Assembly (NCBI RefSeq): GCF_007279655.1
Contig: NZ_QKWN01000004.1
Coordinates: 124,001 to 188,000, forward strand
DNA: 64,000 nucleotides
Direction: 5' to 3'
Source of the DNA: Robertkochia solimangrovi
Lineage (GTDB): Bacteria > Bacteroidota > Bacteroidia > Flavobacteriales > Flavobacteriaceae
Shown: piece by piece, positions 37,700 through 46,532 of the stretch
How positions within the stretch are numbered: position 1 is the first letter of the stretch
Layout: each line of letters begins with the position of its first letter
Program-made: the position numbers and the translations under genes
Notes under the pieces: model-generated
What the model was told of the DNA's origin: nothing
The model's input: the letters and a program-made list of their open reading frames with translations, nothing else
Database searches by the model: none

Positions 37700-38398
37700 A
37701 TGAAATACATCATTGTCGGACTTGGAAATTTTGGAGCTACCCTGGCGGAAAAGCTCACGGCCAGAGGGAATGAAGTTCTGGGAATCGATACAGATCTGAA
37801 TAAAGTGGAACTGTTCAAGGAAAAGATCTCACATACCATTTGTATGGACGCTACTGACGAACTAACAGTTTCCGGACTCCCTCTCAAGGATACGGATATG
37901 GTCATCATTGCAATAGGTGAAGATCAGGGGGCCAATATCATGTCGACCGCTCTCTTCAAAAACTTTAATGTGAAACGCATTATTAGTCGGGCGATCAATC
38001 CGCTTCAACAAAAAGTACTTCGCGCTATCGGTGTTGATGAGATCATTCACCCGGAAGAAGACACTGCAGACCGTATGGCAAAGAAGCTCGCCTTCAATAA
38101 CGTGGTCGATTCCTATGAATTGAGTGGAGAACACAGCATCATTGAGTCTGAGGTACCGGAGCAATTTTCCGGTAAAACTCTGGAAGAGATCGGATTCAGG
38201 AAGAAATTTGACCTGTTAGTGCTTGCTACCATCAAGCGAGTGGAGGTTAAATCCAATATTGGAAAGACCCGGACAAAACTTCAGGTTCAGGAAATAGCAT
38301 CACACACCATGGTATTACATAAAAATGATATCCTGGTTTTGTTTGGAGAAAATTCCAAATTACAGCAGTTTCTGGATCATGTGAATAAGAATTCCTGA
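37700..38398 (+). CDS. trkA: TrkA/KtrA-type potassium channel regulatory subunit
   Basis: The 232-residue protein has an RCK N-domain with nucleotide motif VGLGNFGATLAEKL and the acidic strand-2 end GIDTD, then an RCK C-domain (about 140-230). It has a single RCK pair, as in KtrA. It gates the TrkH/KtrB channel encoded just upstream in response to nucleotide. Confidence 0.94.
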   Translation: MKYIIVGLGNFGATLAEKLTARGNEVLGIDTDLNKVELFKEKISHTICMDATDELTVSGLPLKDTDMVIIAIGEDQGANIMSTALFKNFNVKRIISRAINPLQQKVLRAIGVDEIIHPEEDTADRMAKKLAFNNVVDSYELSGEHSIIESEVPEQFSGKTLEEIGFRKKFDLLVLATIKRVEVKSNIGKTRTKLQVQEIASHTMVLHKNDILVLFGENSKLQQFLDHVNKNS

Positions 38399-38418
38399 TC
38401 CATTTAAAAGCTAACAAA

Positions 38419-38985
38419 ATGACCTATATAAGCGATCAGGAATTTCACAATATAGACTACCGAAAAGTACCTCTGGAAAGGGGTGATTACGAAGGCTGTC
38501 TTTTCAGTCATTGCAATTTAACAGAGTTATATTTAAATGGCTTTCGTTTTATCGACTGTGAATTTACAAACTGCGACCTCAGTTCAGCAAAATTAAGAGA
38601 TTCCTCCTGGCAGGATACAAGATTCAAAGGTTGTAAAATGCTCGGACTTCTTTTTGAACAGAGTGATCGATTTGGACTTCGGCTTGATTTTGATCACTGC
38701 ATCCTCGAGCATTCTTCTTTCTTTGAACTCGATATGGCTAAAACCCGATTTGAAAACTGTAAATTAACGGGTGTAGATTTTACAAGAACAAATCTTTCCG
38801 AAGCCATCTTTAATAATTGCGACCTGCTTGACGCTGTCTTTGACCATACCAATCTTAAAGGTTGTGATCTTAGAACGGCAGATCATTACCGAATTGACCC
38901 TGAGCAAAATAAGATGAATGGTGCCAGAGTATCCATCCCTGGTTTAAACGGGATTCTCGGTAAATACGGGATCAGCATTGAATGA
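38419..38985 (+). CDS. Pentapeptide-repeat protein (Qnr/MfpA-like)
   Basis: The 188-residue protein is built of A(D/N)LXX-type pentapeptides, for example CEFTNCDLSSAKLRD and CDLLDAVFDHTNLKGCDL, and should form a right-handed quadrilateral beta-helix. A break at about residues 75-85 followed by a second repeat block resembles Qnr-like proteins that mimic DNA and protect gyrase. Whether it affects quinolone susceptibility is unknown. It follows trkA by 20 bases on the same strand. Confidence 0.85.
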   Translation: MTYISDQEFHNIDYRKVPLERGDYEGCLFSHCNLTELYLNGFRFIDCEFTNCDLSSAKLRDSSWQDTRFKGCKMLGLLFEQSDRFGLRLDFDHCILEHSSFFELDMAKTRFENCKLTGVDFTRTNLSEAIFNNCDLLDAVFDHTNLKGCDLRTADHYRIDPEQNKMNGARVSIPGLNGILGKYGISIE

Positions 38986-39033
38986 TCAACAGTGAAAAGC
39001 TTCCGACCACCAGCTGAAACCGCTGTAAAAAAA

Positions 39034-39051
39034 ATCCCGCCGAAGCGGGAT
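39034..39051 (-). terminator. Terminator of hpf
   Basis: The perfect stem ATCCCGC/GCGGGAT with a CGAA loop is followed on the minus strand by a T-run, 26 bases after the hpf stop. The pentapeptide-repeat gene converges from the other side. Confidence 0.88.
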
Positions 39052-39077
39052 CTTAATAGCAGGTATTAGTTAAGGTT

Positions 39078-39380
39078 CTAAACATGGGCCTTCATTCCGG
39101 CTTTTCTTTTATTTAATTGCGTTTTTAATTCATTAATCGTTTGATCGAGTGCTTTTTCATGATTCTCTGCTTTTGAAGCGGCGAAGATCAACGGACCCGG
39201 AACACTCAGTGTTACTTCGCAGATCGATCCCTTACCTTTACGGTCATTCTCCTCTTTGAAAATAACCTCAGCTTTGATGATCCATTCGAATTTCTCAGCG
39301 AGTTTCTCCAGTTTTTTTTCCATTAAAGCACTGGCAAAATTGTTTTTATCCACCCTGACGAATTGAATATTTATAGTCAT
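39078..39380 (-). CDS. hpf: Ribosome hibernation promoting factor (HPF/YfiA family)
   Basis: The 100-residue protein is a short-form HPF: beta-alpha-beta-beta-beta-alpha with VRVDKNNFASALMEKKLEKL, KAEVIFKEEND and EKALDQTINELKTQLNKRK. It binds ribosomes in stationary phase or stress and inactivates them. A 14-bp perfect palindrome lies 65 bases upstream, and the promoter resembles that of the adjacent small locus. Confidence 0.92.
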   Translation of the reverse strand: MTINIQFVRVDKNNFASALMEKKLEKLAEKFEWIIKAEVIFKEENDRKGKGSICEVTLSVPGPLIFAASKAENHEKALDQTINELKTQLNKRKAGMKAHV

Positions 39381-39444
39381 GATACTTGTTTTAAAGGGTT
39401 AATAATTAACATTACTAAAGTACCCAGGATAAAGTCAAAAAAAC

Positions 39445-39458
39445 ATGACATATGTCAT
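39445..39458. promoter_or_regulatory. Palindrome ATGACATATGTCAT upstream of hpf, candidate operator
   Basis: A perfect 14-bp palindrome lies 65 bases upstream of the hpf start. Its core TGACATATGTCA is shared (11 of 12) with the site at 31711-31722. On the hpf strand it directly precedes TTTG and a promoter-like stretch, which fits an activator position. Confidence 0.55.
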
Positions 39459-39466
39459 TAGCCTAA

Positions 39467-39674
39467 TTACCTGTCGGAATTTTCGATGAAATGCACGTAA
39501 AGCCATAAACCCTTTACGAGAAAAACAATAAATAACAAACCCAAAGAAGTCGAACAAAGTATCGGAATTCCATCTTTTGGGTATTGGGTAGCAGTGAAGA
39601 CTTCTTGGCCTGCCGGCTTCCTGAGTAGTAAAATTTGAATTTTCCCCTGACCGCCGTGATTTCAATTTATTCAT
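39467..39674 (-). pseudogene. Possible frameshifted small single-membrane-segment protein
   Basis: An ATG at 39674 opens frame A. The +1 frame continues without stop to a TAA at 39469-39467 and contains an attractive C-terminus: EVFTATQYPKDGIP followed by a hydrophobic run (LGLLFIVFLVKGLWLYV) and polar HFIENSDR. No start codon is available in that frame, so a real gene would need one frameshift (208 bases, one more than a multiple of three). It could be a mutation, a sequencing error or a misreading of noncoding DNA. Confidence 0.3.
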
Positions 39675-39813
39675 CGTTTATTTTAATACAAGGTTACATT
39701 ATAAAGTATGGCTATGGTATAAAGTCAAAAAACATTACCTTTCATGTACGCAAAACTCAATAAACCGGAGTATACATTACGTATTACGGGCGTAACAAAC
39801 TTTTCGATTCTCT
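39675..39813. other. Intergenic region upstream of the small locus and the secreted hydrolase
   Basis: It contains, on the minus strand, a promoter-like sequence (TTTTTTGACTTTATACC and a TATAATG) nearly identical to the hpf promoter region. No ORF of note was seen on the plus strand before the hydrolase start. Confidence 0.4.
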
Positions 39814-41190
39814 ATGAAAAACACCTTAGCTATTTTGTTAATTCTATTCCTGTCTCACCATGTTTCGGGACAGAATATTACCGGAGACTGGTATGGCGAA
39901 ATACAGATCCAGGGGTTAAATCTTTCCATCCAGTTCCATATCTCAGAAACTGAAAATGGTTTTCAAAGCACTATGGACAGTCCTGATCAGGGAGCAACTG
40001 GAATTCCGGTTACCACGACCACCTATCAGGCGCCTAACCTGACACTGAAGGTCAGTAGTGCCGGATTAGAATATAACGGTGTCTTTGATGAACAAAGCCA
40101 AACCATAAATGGCAACCTTACACAGATGGGAAATTCCTTCCCTTTAAAACTGGATAGAAATAAAAAGGAAAAGGAAAGACCGCAATTACCCAAAGCTCCT
40201 TTCCCCTATAAAAGTGAAGATATCAGTTTTACGAATACGATCGACGGGATCACATTATCCGGCACACTAACCATCCCTGAAGGAAAAGGTCCTTTTCCCT
40301 CTGTGGTGCTCGTAAGTGGTAGCGGCCCCCAAAACAGGGATTCAGAAATAATGGGACATAAACCTTTTTGGGTTCTGGCAGACCATCTTAGCAGAAATGG
40401 GATTGCAGTACTTAGATATGATGATCGCGGAACAGCGGCTTCCAAAGGAGATTTTAAAACTGCGACTACCCTTGATCTGGCGAACGATGCCGAGGCAGCA
40501 TTTACCTTTCTATTGAATCAGGAGTCATCGGATAAAACCCGAACCGGAATCATCGGACATAGTGAAGGTGGAATTATTGCCCCAATGATCGCAGAAAGAA
40601 ACGACAACATTGCATTTTTGATATTACTGGCGGCTCCAACTTTACGCGGTGACAAACTAATGCTGTTGCAAAAAAAGAAGGTTGAAGAAAAAAGCGGTGT
40701 CAATCCGATCACCATCGAAAAAAGTCAGGAAATATTTGGGGGTGCCTATTATAAAATAGTTAATGCTACCCCGGAAACAGCCCTGGCAGATACCTTGCAT
40801 ACCTATTTTATGGACAAGTTTGAAGGAGGAATTCCCGAATCACGCTTAAACACCATAATAGCGCAATTAACTTCACCGTGGATGGTAGGATTTATGAAAT
40901 ATGATCCGGAACCCGTACTCGAAAAGCTCACATTACCTATTCTTGCTATTTATGGAAGTAATGACCTTCAGGTACCACCTAAACCAAACCTTACAATTAT
41001 GCAAGAAGCTCTGAAAAAAGCGGGCAATCAAAGTGCTACGGTTCTCGAATTACGATTTTTGAATCATCTGATGCAAGAAAGTGAAACAGGATTGCCGGGA
41101 GAATACGGGTTAATTCCCCAAACTCTATCACCTGAAGTCATGAACCTGATCAGCGAATGGATCAAAGACCAATTTAGGCGACAACAGTAG
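39814..41190 (+). CDS. Secreted alpha/beta hydrolase (serine aminopeptidase-like)
   Basis: The 458-residue protein has a signal peptide (cleavage after HHVSG, near residue 19). A small beta domain (GDWYGEIQIQGL) precedes the alpha/beta-hydrolase domain from about residue 135. The nucleophile is Ser250 in GHSEGG; YGSNDLQVPP carries the probable Asp and FLNHLMQ the His. DUF3887-like N-domain plus hydrolase domain is common in Bacteroidota. The substrate (ester or peptide) is unknown. It likely acts in the periplasm. Confidence 0.87.
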   Translation: MKNTLAILLILFLSHHVSGQNITGDWYGEIQIQGLNLSIQFHISETENGFQSTMDSPDQGATGIPVTTTTYQAPNLTLKVSSAGLEYNGVFDEQSQTINGNLTQMGNSFPLKLDRNKKEKERPQLPKAPFPYKSEDISFTNTIDGITLSGTLTIPEGKGPFPSVVLVSGSGPQNRDSEIMGHKPFWVLADHLSRNGIAVLRYDDRGTAASKGDFKTATTLDLANDAEAAFTFLLNQESSDKTRTGIIGHSEGGIIAPMIAERNDNIAFLILLAAPTLRGDKLMLLQKKKVEEKSGVNPITIEKSQEIFGGAYYKIVNATPETALADTLHTYFMDKFEGGIPESRLNTIIAQLTSPWMVGFMKYDPEPVLEKLTLPILAIYGSNDLQVPPKPNLTIMQEALKKAGNQSATVLELRFLNHLMQESETGLPGEYGLIPQTLSPEVMNLISEWIKDQFRRQQ

Positions 41191-41231
41191 TGACATTCAT
41201 TGGTGACATTGGTGACATTGGTGACATTGGT
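41189..41231. repeat. Minisatellite, 9-bp unit TGGTGACAT
   Basis: Three perfect copies of TGGTGACAT at 41201-41227 are flanked by one degenerate copy on each side. The array starts at the hydrolase stop codon. A second array of the same unit class is at 42222-42329. Confidence 0.9.
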
Positions 41232-41270
41232 AAAAATTGACTATCTACCTTAAATTCAAAGCGTTTTAGC

Positions 41271-42071
41271 TTAGTTTGTTGAGGCAGGGAATAGCAATAC
41301 TAAACCAGCTCGAATCCCAAAGTCTGCATTATTTGCTCCACCGTAGGGAATTCTGGGTCCGAATAAGAGCTGTGCCATCTGGCTTCCTCCAATGGTGATC
41401 ACTTTTGAGCCTACGATATTTATAAATCCGGCGGTTGCATCCGCTTCCCAGTTTTGCGTGAGTTCTGTATTAACTGCCAAAGCATACCCACCGGAAAAAT
41501 TATGAGCGATGAAAGGCTGAAAAAAAGTGGAGCCTACATCTGCACGATCATCATCGCCGGCAACCGACCAAATATGATTAACCAGTACTCCCACCGTGTT
41601 ACTTCCTATCTGCTTTAATGCCACAGCTGTAGGACCAACACCCCATTTTTCAGCTCCCAGTAATTCATCTGTAGCGGTAGGAACCAAAATAGCAGGCCCC
41701 ACACCCCAGATCAGACCTCCTGCAGTTGGTTCTTTAGGAGAAAAGAATCCGCTTACAACCGCATCCCCGAGTCCGAATTGATTACCACTATCCCCATAAA
41801 CGTCCGTTTGTGAAATAACGGGCATAATTACACGAAGTATGAGATTCCAGTCTTCGCTCAGTGACATCGGATAAACCGGCTGTACATTAATGGTAAGACG
41901 GGAACCATTTTCCGGATCAAAACCCCAATCATAATTCCCCTGAAAAGGAACACTTATAAGGCTTGCTACAGGATTCTGTAGTTGTTTTGCCAACTCATCA
42001 GCTTCCGACTGTCCGTATGCTACAGTAGCCAATAATAACATTGTAAAGAAGATCAACCCTTTGATTTTCAT
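41271..42071 (-). CDS. Outer-membrane beta-barrel protein of the MetA-pathway/transporter type
   Basis: The 266-residue protein has a signal peptide (cleavage after VAYG, near residue 20) and alternating hydrophobic strands ending with LVLLFPASTN. Motifs SVPFQGNYDWGF, NVQPVYPMSLSEDWNLILR and FGLGDAVVSGFFSP are typical of a widespread outer-membrane family annotated as transporter or neuromedin U-like. Its role is not established. Minisatellites with a shared 9-bp unit lie on both sides of the gene. Confidence 0.75.
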   Translation of the reverse strand: MKIKGLIFFTMLLLATVAYGQSEADELAKQLQNPVASLISVPFQGNYDWGFDPENGSRLTINVQPVYPMSLSEDWNLILRVIMPVISQTDVYGDSGNQFGLGDAVVSGFFSPKEPTAGGLIWGVGPAILVPTATDELLGAEKWGVGPTAVALKQIGSNTVGVLVNHIWSVAGDDDRADVGSTFFQPFIAHNFSGGYALAVNTELTQNWEADATAGFINIVGSKVITIGGSQMAQLLFGPRIPYGGANNADFGIRAGLVLLFPASTN

Positions 42072-42221
42072 AATTTACAGATTTACCGGATAACAAATTT
42101 CCGGAGATTAGTATTAGATTTAATGTTTTAAAAAAATCTGGAGCACACTCTTACAAATAATCTAATATACTCTATTTCAATTTATTAAGCAATGAAAAGC
42201 AACAATGATGTTTGTTGTAAT

Positions 42222-42329
42222 GGGGATACTGGTGACAATGGTTACAATAGTAACACTGGTGACAATGGTGACACTGGTGATACTGGTAACTATGATGACA
42301 ATAGTGACACTGGGGTCAATCAGGACATT
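42222..42329. repeat. Degenerate minisatellite, 9-bp unit GGTGACAAT/GGTGACACT
   Basis: Twelve consecutive 9-base units can be aligned, such as GGTGACAAT, GGTGACACT and GGTGATACT. The period of 9 keeps a frame open, giving an ORF of 86 codons (42192-42452) with NTGDNGDTGD repeats; its coding status is doubtful. The remaining 42072-42465 shows no other feature. Confidence 0.85.
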
Positions 42330-42465
42330 GGAGAGAAATGGCTGATAGGGATTCAGGTCTCAGGTAACATAACCCCTGCATACAAACAGATTATTGCATT
42401 CAACCTAAAGCCTGATGCTCACTGCTTACATTTCACTGATAACCGTTTATAAAATCAATTTAGAA

Positions 42466-43662
42466 TTAAAAAGATAAGCTTCTTCGAATACCGCGTTCAA
42501 GTCCACGCAATTCTGCCAGTCCGCGGAGGCGTCCAATGGCTGAATAACCTGGATTGGTTGTTTTTGAAAGATCATCCAGCATTTGGTGGCCATGATCGGG
42601 ACGCATGGGCATTCTGTGATCTTTTCTTCCATTTTGGATACGGGCAGATTGTTCCGTAATCAGGGCTTTCAGAACTTCAAACATATCAACATCTCCGTCC
42701 AGATGATCGGCTTCAAAGAAATTGCCATGAACATCACGAGTTGTAGCTCTTAGATGAATAAAGTTAATTCGGTCCCCTAATCTTTTAACCATTCCAGGCA
42801 GATCATTATCTTCACGCACACCATAAGACCCTGTACAAAAACAAAGTCCGTTAGCAACACTATTTACGGACTGTAATAATTGTCTGGCATCCGCTTCGGT
42901 ACTTACAACTCTGGGCAATCCGAGAATTGGAAAGGGTGGATCATCCGGATGGATCGCAAGGGAGACTCCGGATTCTTCAGCTACCGGCACGATCTCTCTG
43001 AGAAAATCATAAAGATTCTCGCGTAATCCGGCGTCACCCACTTCCTGATAGGCACCCAATACCTTATTGAATTCCTGAAGTGAATACCCTTCTTCAGCGC
43101 CCGGCAGACCGGCGATGATATTGTTGATAAGAATTTGTTTTTCGTCTTCACCCATTCCCGCAAACAGTATTCTTGCTGCTTCAATTTCAGCAGTAGCGTA
43201 TCCCTGTTCCGCATTGGTTCTTTTCAGTAAGAAGATCTCAAAAACTGCAAATCTGATCTTATCAAATCGCAGCGCCCGGGAGCCATCTGGAAGCAGATAA
43301 TCCAGATCTGTTCGAGTCCAGTCAAGGACTGGCATAAAATTATAACATACTGTATCGATGCCACTATCTCCAAGATTCCGAAGGCTTTGTTTATAGTTCT
43401 CGATATATTCTCTGAAATTTCCGGATCGTTTCTTAATGTCTTCATGAACGGGAATACTTTCGACAACAGACCAATTCATTCCGGATACTTTGATCAATCC
43501 CTTTCGTTTTTCGATCTCCTCAGGTTGCCAAACTTTTCCATTAGGAACATGGTGTAATGCCGTTACGATACCTGTAGCACCCGCCATTCTAATATGCGAC
43601 AGGGGCACAGGATCATTGGTTCCGTACCATCGCCATGTTTGTTCTAATCCGTACATTTCCAT
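42466..43662 (-). CDS. uxuA: Mannonate dehydratase
   Basis: The 398-residue protein matches UxuA in length and motifs: TFRWYG-like N-terminus ([10 protein letters not shown]), the metal site region [22 protein letters not shown] and the end [16 protein letters not shown]. It converts D-mannonate to 2-keto-3-deoxygluconate in the cytoplasm. It follows the SDR gene directly (TAA then ATG), and the pair would complete uronate catabolism for glucuronic acid released by this locus. Confidence 0.97.
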   Translation of the reverse strand: MEMYGLEQTWRWYGTNDPVPLSHIRMAGATGIVTALHHVPNGKVWQPEEIEKRKGLIKVSGMNWSVVESIPVHEDIKKRSGNFREYIENYKQSLRNLGDSGIDTVCYNFMPVLDWTRTDLDYLLPDGSRALRFDKIRFAVFEIFLLKRTNAEQGYATAEIEAARILFAGMGEDEKQILINNIIAGLPGAEEGYSLQEFNKVLGAYQEVGDAGLRENLYDFLREIVPVAEESGVSLAIHPDDPPFPILGLPRVVSTEADARQLLQSVNSVANGLCFCTGSYGVREDNDLPGMVKRLGDRINFIHLRATTRDVHGNFFEADHLDGDVDMFEVLKALITEQSARIQNGRKDHRMPMRPDHGHQMLDDLSKTTNPGYSAIGRLRGLAELRGLERGIRRSLSF

Positions 43663-44496
43663 TTAAACCCCATTAAATGCTGTAAAACCACCGTCGACCG
43701 GGATAACCGTTCCGGTAACAAAAGCAGAAGCGGGATCACACAACCATAACAATGTACTTATCAGGTCTTCCGGATCTCCAAAACGCCCCATTGGGGTTTG
43801 ACCGATTATTTTATGACCTCGCGCAGTAAGGCTTCCATCTGGCTCAGTGAGTAACGACCTATTCTGGTCAGTTAGAAAAAACCCGGGCATAATTGCATTG
43901 ACCCGAATCCCTTCCTTAGCAAAATACACAGACAACCATTGCGTAAGGTTTGAAATTGCAGCTTTAGCCCCACTATAAGCAGGAACCTTTGTCAATGGCA
44001 GAAAAGCACTAACGGAAGATATATTAATGATACTACAACCCCTTCTGCCGATCATTTCAGCGGCAAAGACCTGTACGGGAAGGAAGGTACCCATATAGTT
44101 TAACCTGAATACATGATCCATTCCTTCCAGTCCGAGCTCAAAAAAATCTTTAACTCCGGAATTTCGTTTCTCCGAATCAAAATACTCATCGGCGGTTACA
44201 CCTTCCGGGTGATTTCCACCCGCACCGTTTATAAGAATATCAATGGCTCCAAAAGCGTTCAATATTACTTCTTTGGCGTTTTCCAGGCCGGCCTTATCAC
44301 AAACATCGACACTTATTCCGATCGCATGACCACCGGCGTTATTGATCCCCGTTGCAAGATTTTCAGCTTTATCAAGACTTCTACCAAGTATTGCGACCTT
44401 TGCTCCGTTATCGGCAAGGGCTCTGCAAAAACAAGATCCCAGCACGCCCGTCCCTCCGGTCACCACTACGGTACTACCCGTTAATTTTTTCTCCAT
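43663..44496 (-). CDS. SDR family oxidoreductase, probable D-mannonate (fructuronate) oxidoreductase
   Basis: The 277-residue protein carries the SDR cofactor motif TGGTGVLGS (about residues 13-21), NGAGG, and the catalytic Tyr-Lys in PAYSGAKAAIS with a preceding Ser. The stop is immediately followed by the uxuA start, so it probably supplies mannonate by reducing fructuronate. Nonclassical SDRs of this kind replace UxuB in many Bacteroidota. uxaC is not in the window. Confidence 0.82.
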   Translation of the reverse strand: MEKKLTGSTVVVTGGTGVLGSCFCRALADNGAKVAILGRSLDKAENLATGINNAGGHAIGISVDVCDKAGLENAKEVILNAFGAIDILINGAGGNHPEGVTADEYFDSEKRNSGVKDFFELGLEGMDHVFRLNYMGTFLPVQVFAAEMIGRRGCSIINISSVSAFLPLTKVPAYSGAKAAISNLTQWLSVYFAKEGIRVNAIMPGFFLTDQNRSLLTEPDGSLTARGHKIIGQTPMGRFGDPEDLISTLLWLCDPASAFVTGTVIPVDGGFTAFNGV

Positions 44497-44522
44497 GAAA
44501 CCAAATATCCGAAATTTTCAAT

Positions 44523-46412
44523 TTATAAAGTAGGTTCCACAGGAATGATCTTACCATCAGCATCGAACTTCAATGCATCGATACACACTTCTCTGTGAAA
44601 TCCTGCAGCATCACCCATATTGATTCCGTCAGGAATTGGGAAACGATGATAAACAATATACCATTCATCTTTTCCGGGAACCTGAATAACAGAATTATGA
44701 CCGGTTCCATAAATGCCTTTCTCGGGATTCTTTTTCAGAATTAAATTATCCTCCGGAATCTCTAAAGGACCCAACGGATCATCCGCCATGGCATAACGTA
44801 CCCTGTAATCCGGACTTCTTGTATCATTTTCACTCCACAGGAAATAATATTTTCCATTTCTGTAAAAAACTTCGGTTCCTTCTCTGAATGTTTTATCAGG
44901 CGTCATCACCTTTAAAGTCTTCTTTTTGATCGAGGTCATATCTTTGTTCAATTCAACACCTGCCAAATAACCATTCCCCCAATAGAGATATGATTTACCA
45001 CTTACCGGATCCCTGAATACGTCCGGATCTATTTCCTGACCACCTTTCACACCATCTGGTCTGAAATCGATCAGCGCTTTTCCTGAATCAGTAAATGGTC
45101 CTTCCGGTGAATCTGCTACTGCCACCCCAATCTTTTGAGCCGCAGTAAAATAATAGAAGTACTTATACGAACCCTTTATCTTCTTTTCTATAGCACAGGG
45201 TGCCCATGCATTTCGATCAGCCCAGGATACATCCTTTTTCAGATCGAGAATTGTACCTTCATCCTTCCAGTCTTTCAGATCAACTGATGAAAAGGTCTTA
45301 AAATAATAACCACTCCATCCGTCAAAACCGTCGGTAGTTGGATACAGATAATACTTCTGGTTCTTTTCCGACCAAATGATCTCCGGATCTGCATAATATC
45401 CTTCCAGCACAGGATTATTATGTAATTCAGGATATTCTCCGGGCATTCCCCATTCCTTTGTAAGTCGTTTCAACTCACTGTCAGTAATTGGAATCACAGT
45501 TCCGTGACGTGGATGAAAGTCCATAGATATTTCGTTATCAATGACTTCAAAATGTTCGAGATCCGTGCTCTTGGTAAACTGATATTTACCTTTCATATAC
45601 ATATCATACATGAGGATATAAGAATCGGAATGATTGAGTTTGAAAACACCTGAACCTTCCACAGCTTCCTTAGTTTGCTGAAGATATTCGTCATTCTCTT
45701 CCCATTCACCAGAGGTTAGATCGGTCGTGGTTGCCACCTTAATACCAGGATGTTCAGTTTCTGTTTTGTAAAATAAATGATATACACCATCCTTGAATAC
45801 AATATCCCCATCGATGCAGGCTCTGCCTGATTCCGGAATAAACAACGGCTCTGGCACCGATTCAAGATCGGTGAAATCATCGTTGGCGTAAGCATAATAG
45901 ATAATATCCGGTTTGTCGCCGTGTTTCATGGAGAAATATACAAGATACTTCCCTGCCTTCTTATCAAAGATAGTTTGAGGAGCCCATACCCTAAGAAGGT
46001 CTTCATTTCCATCAAATCGTTTTTGAATATTCACAACACTGGAAGACCAGTTGATAAGATCATCAGATTTCAGCAATACCATTGCACGATTTGAACTCCA
46101 ACCCAAATAGGAAGTCATATCGGTAGCCACCATATAAAAATGTTTACCATCTTCTGTTCGCAAAATGTGTGGATCACGAACGCCACCGGTCGAACTGATC
46201 TTTTTGGAATCGATCACCGGCTCATTATTATTTAACGTATAGAAATGATAACCGTCAGGACTAACCGCAAATCTAATCGCCTCTTCTTCCACACTGTTTC
46301 CGGTAAAATATGTAAACAGATAGTGATTGAAATCCTTTTCAGGCATTTCTTGTCTTGTTTGTGCCTTCATAAAAGTGACAGCCAACAACATTATCAAGAT
46401 AATCTTATTCAT
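44523..46412 (-). CDS. Two-module glycoside hydrolase family 43 protein
   Basis: The 629-residue protein has a signal peptide and two five-bladed GH43 propellers in tandem. Module 1 (about 25-320) has Asp80 in GGVRDPHIL and the probable acid Glu252 in EAVEGSGVFKL. Module 2 (about 335-625) has Asp342 in GYYADPEIIW and Glu511 or Glu514 in FREGTEVFY. Both sets look catalytically intact. Tandem GH43 in one chain suggests two linkages attacked, plausibly an arabinofuranosidase plus a galactosidase or xylosidase. It lies 26 bases upstream of the SDR gene. Confidence 0.87.
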   Translation of the reverse strand: MNKIILIMLLAVTFMKAQTRQEMPEKDFNHYLFTYFTGNSVEEEAIRFAVSPDGYHFYTLNNNEPVIDSKKISSTGGVRDPHILRTEDGKHFYMVATDMTSYLGWSSNRAMVLLKSDDLINWSSSVVNIQKRFDGNEDLLRVWAPQTIFDKKAGKYLVYFSMKHGDKPDIIYYAYANDDFTDLESVPEPLFIPESGRACIDGDIVFKDGVYHLFYKTETEHPGIKVATTTDLTSGEWEENDEYLQQTKEAVEGSGVFKLNHSDSYILMYDMYMKGKYQFTKSTDLEHFEVIDNEISMDFHPRHGTVIPITDSELKRLTKEWGMPGEYPELHNNPVLEGYYADPEIIWSEKNQKYYLYPTTDGFDGWSGYYFKTFSSVDLKDWKDEGTILDLKKDVSWADRNAWAPCAIEKKIKGSYKYFYYFTAAQKIGVAVADSPEGPFTDSGKALIDFRPDGVKGGQEIDPDVFRDPVSGKSYLYWGNGYLAGVELNKDMTSIKKKTLKVMTPDKTFREGTEVFYRNGKYYFLWSENDTRSPDYRVRYAMADDPLGPLEIPEDNLILKKNPEKGIYGTGHNSVIQVPGKDEWYIVYHRFPIPDGINMGDAAGFHREVCIDALKFDADGKIIPVEPTL

Positions 46413-46532
46413 AGGTACTATTAATTTTTATTTTAAGGGTTTAACTTTCATTGCTTACACTTCAGGATTCATCCCGTAATCTTTATAACGGGTGTGACTA
46501 ACAGAAATCATCCAGAAAGTTTTTATGTAAAC

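Noticed and set aside
39435-39674. Intact 79-codon ORF near hpf as an ordinary gene
   Set aside because: The translation in this frame is compositionally odd, and the +1 frame has the better C-terminus. Reported only as a possible frameshifted gene.
41189-42329. Possible CRISPR array at the repeat loci
   Set aside because: Units are only 9 bases and contiguous, without spacers, and no cas gene is near.
42192-42452. 86-codon ORF with NTGDNGDTGD repeats
   Set aside because: The frame is open only because of the 9-bp minisatellite period. There is no promoter-like box, and the C-terminal part shows no domain. Kept as a repeat instead.
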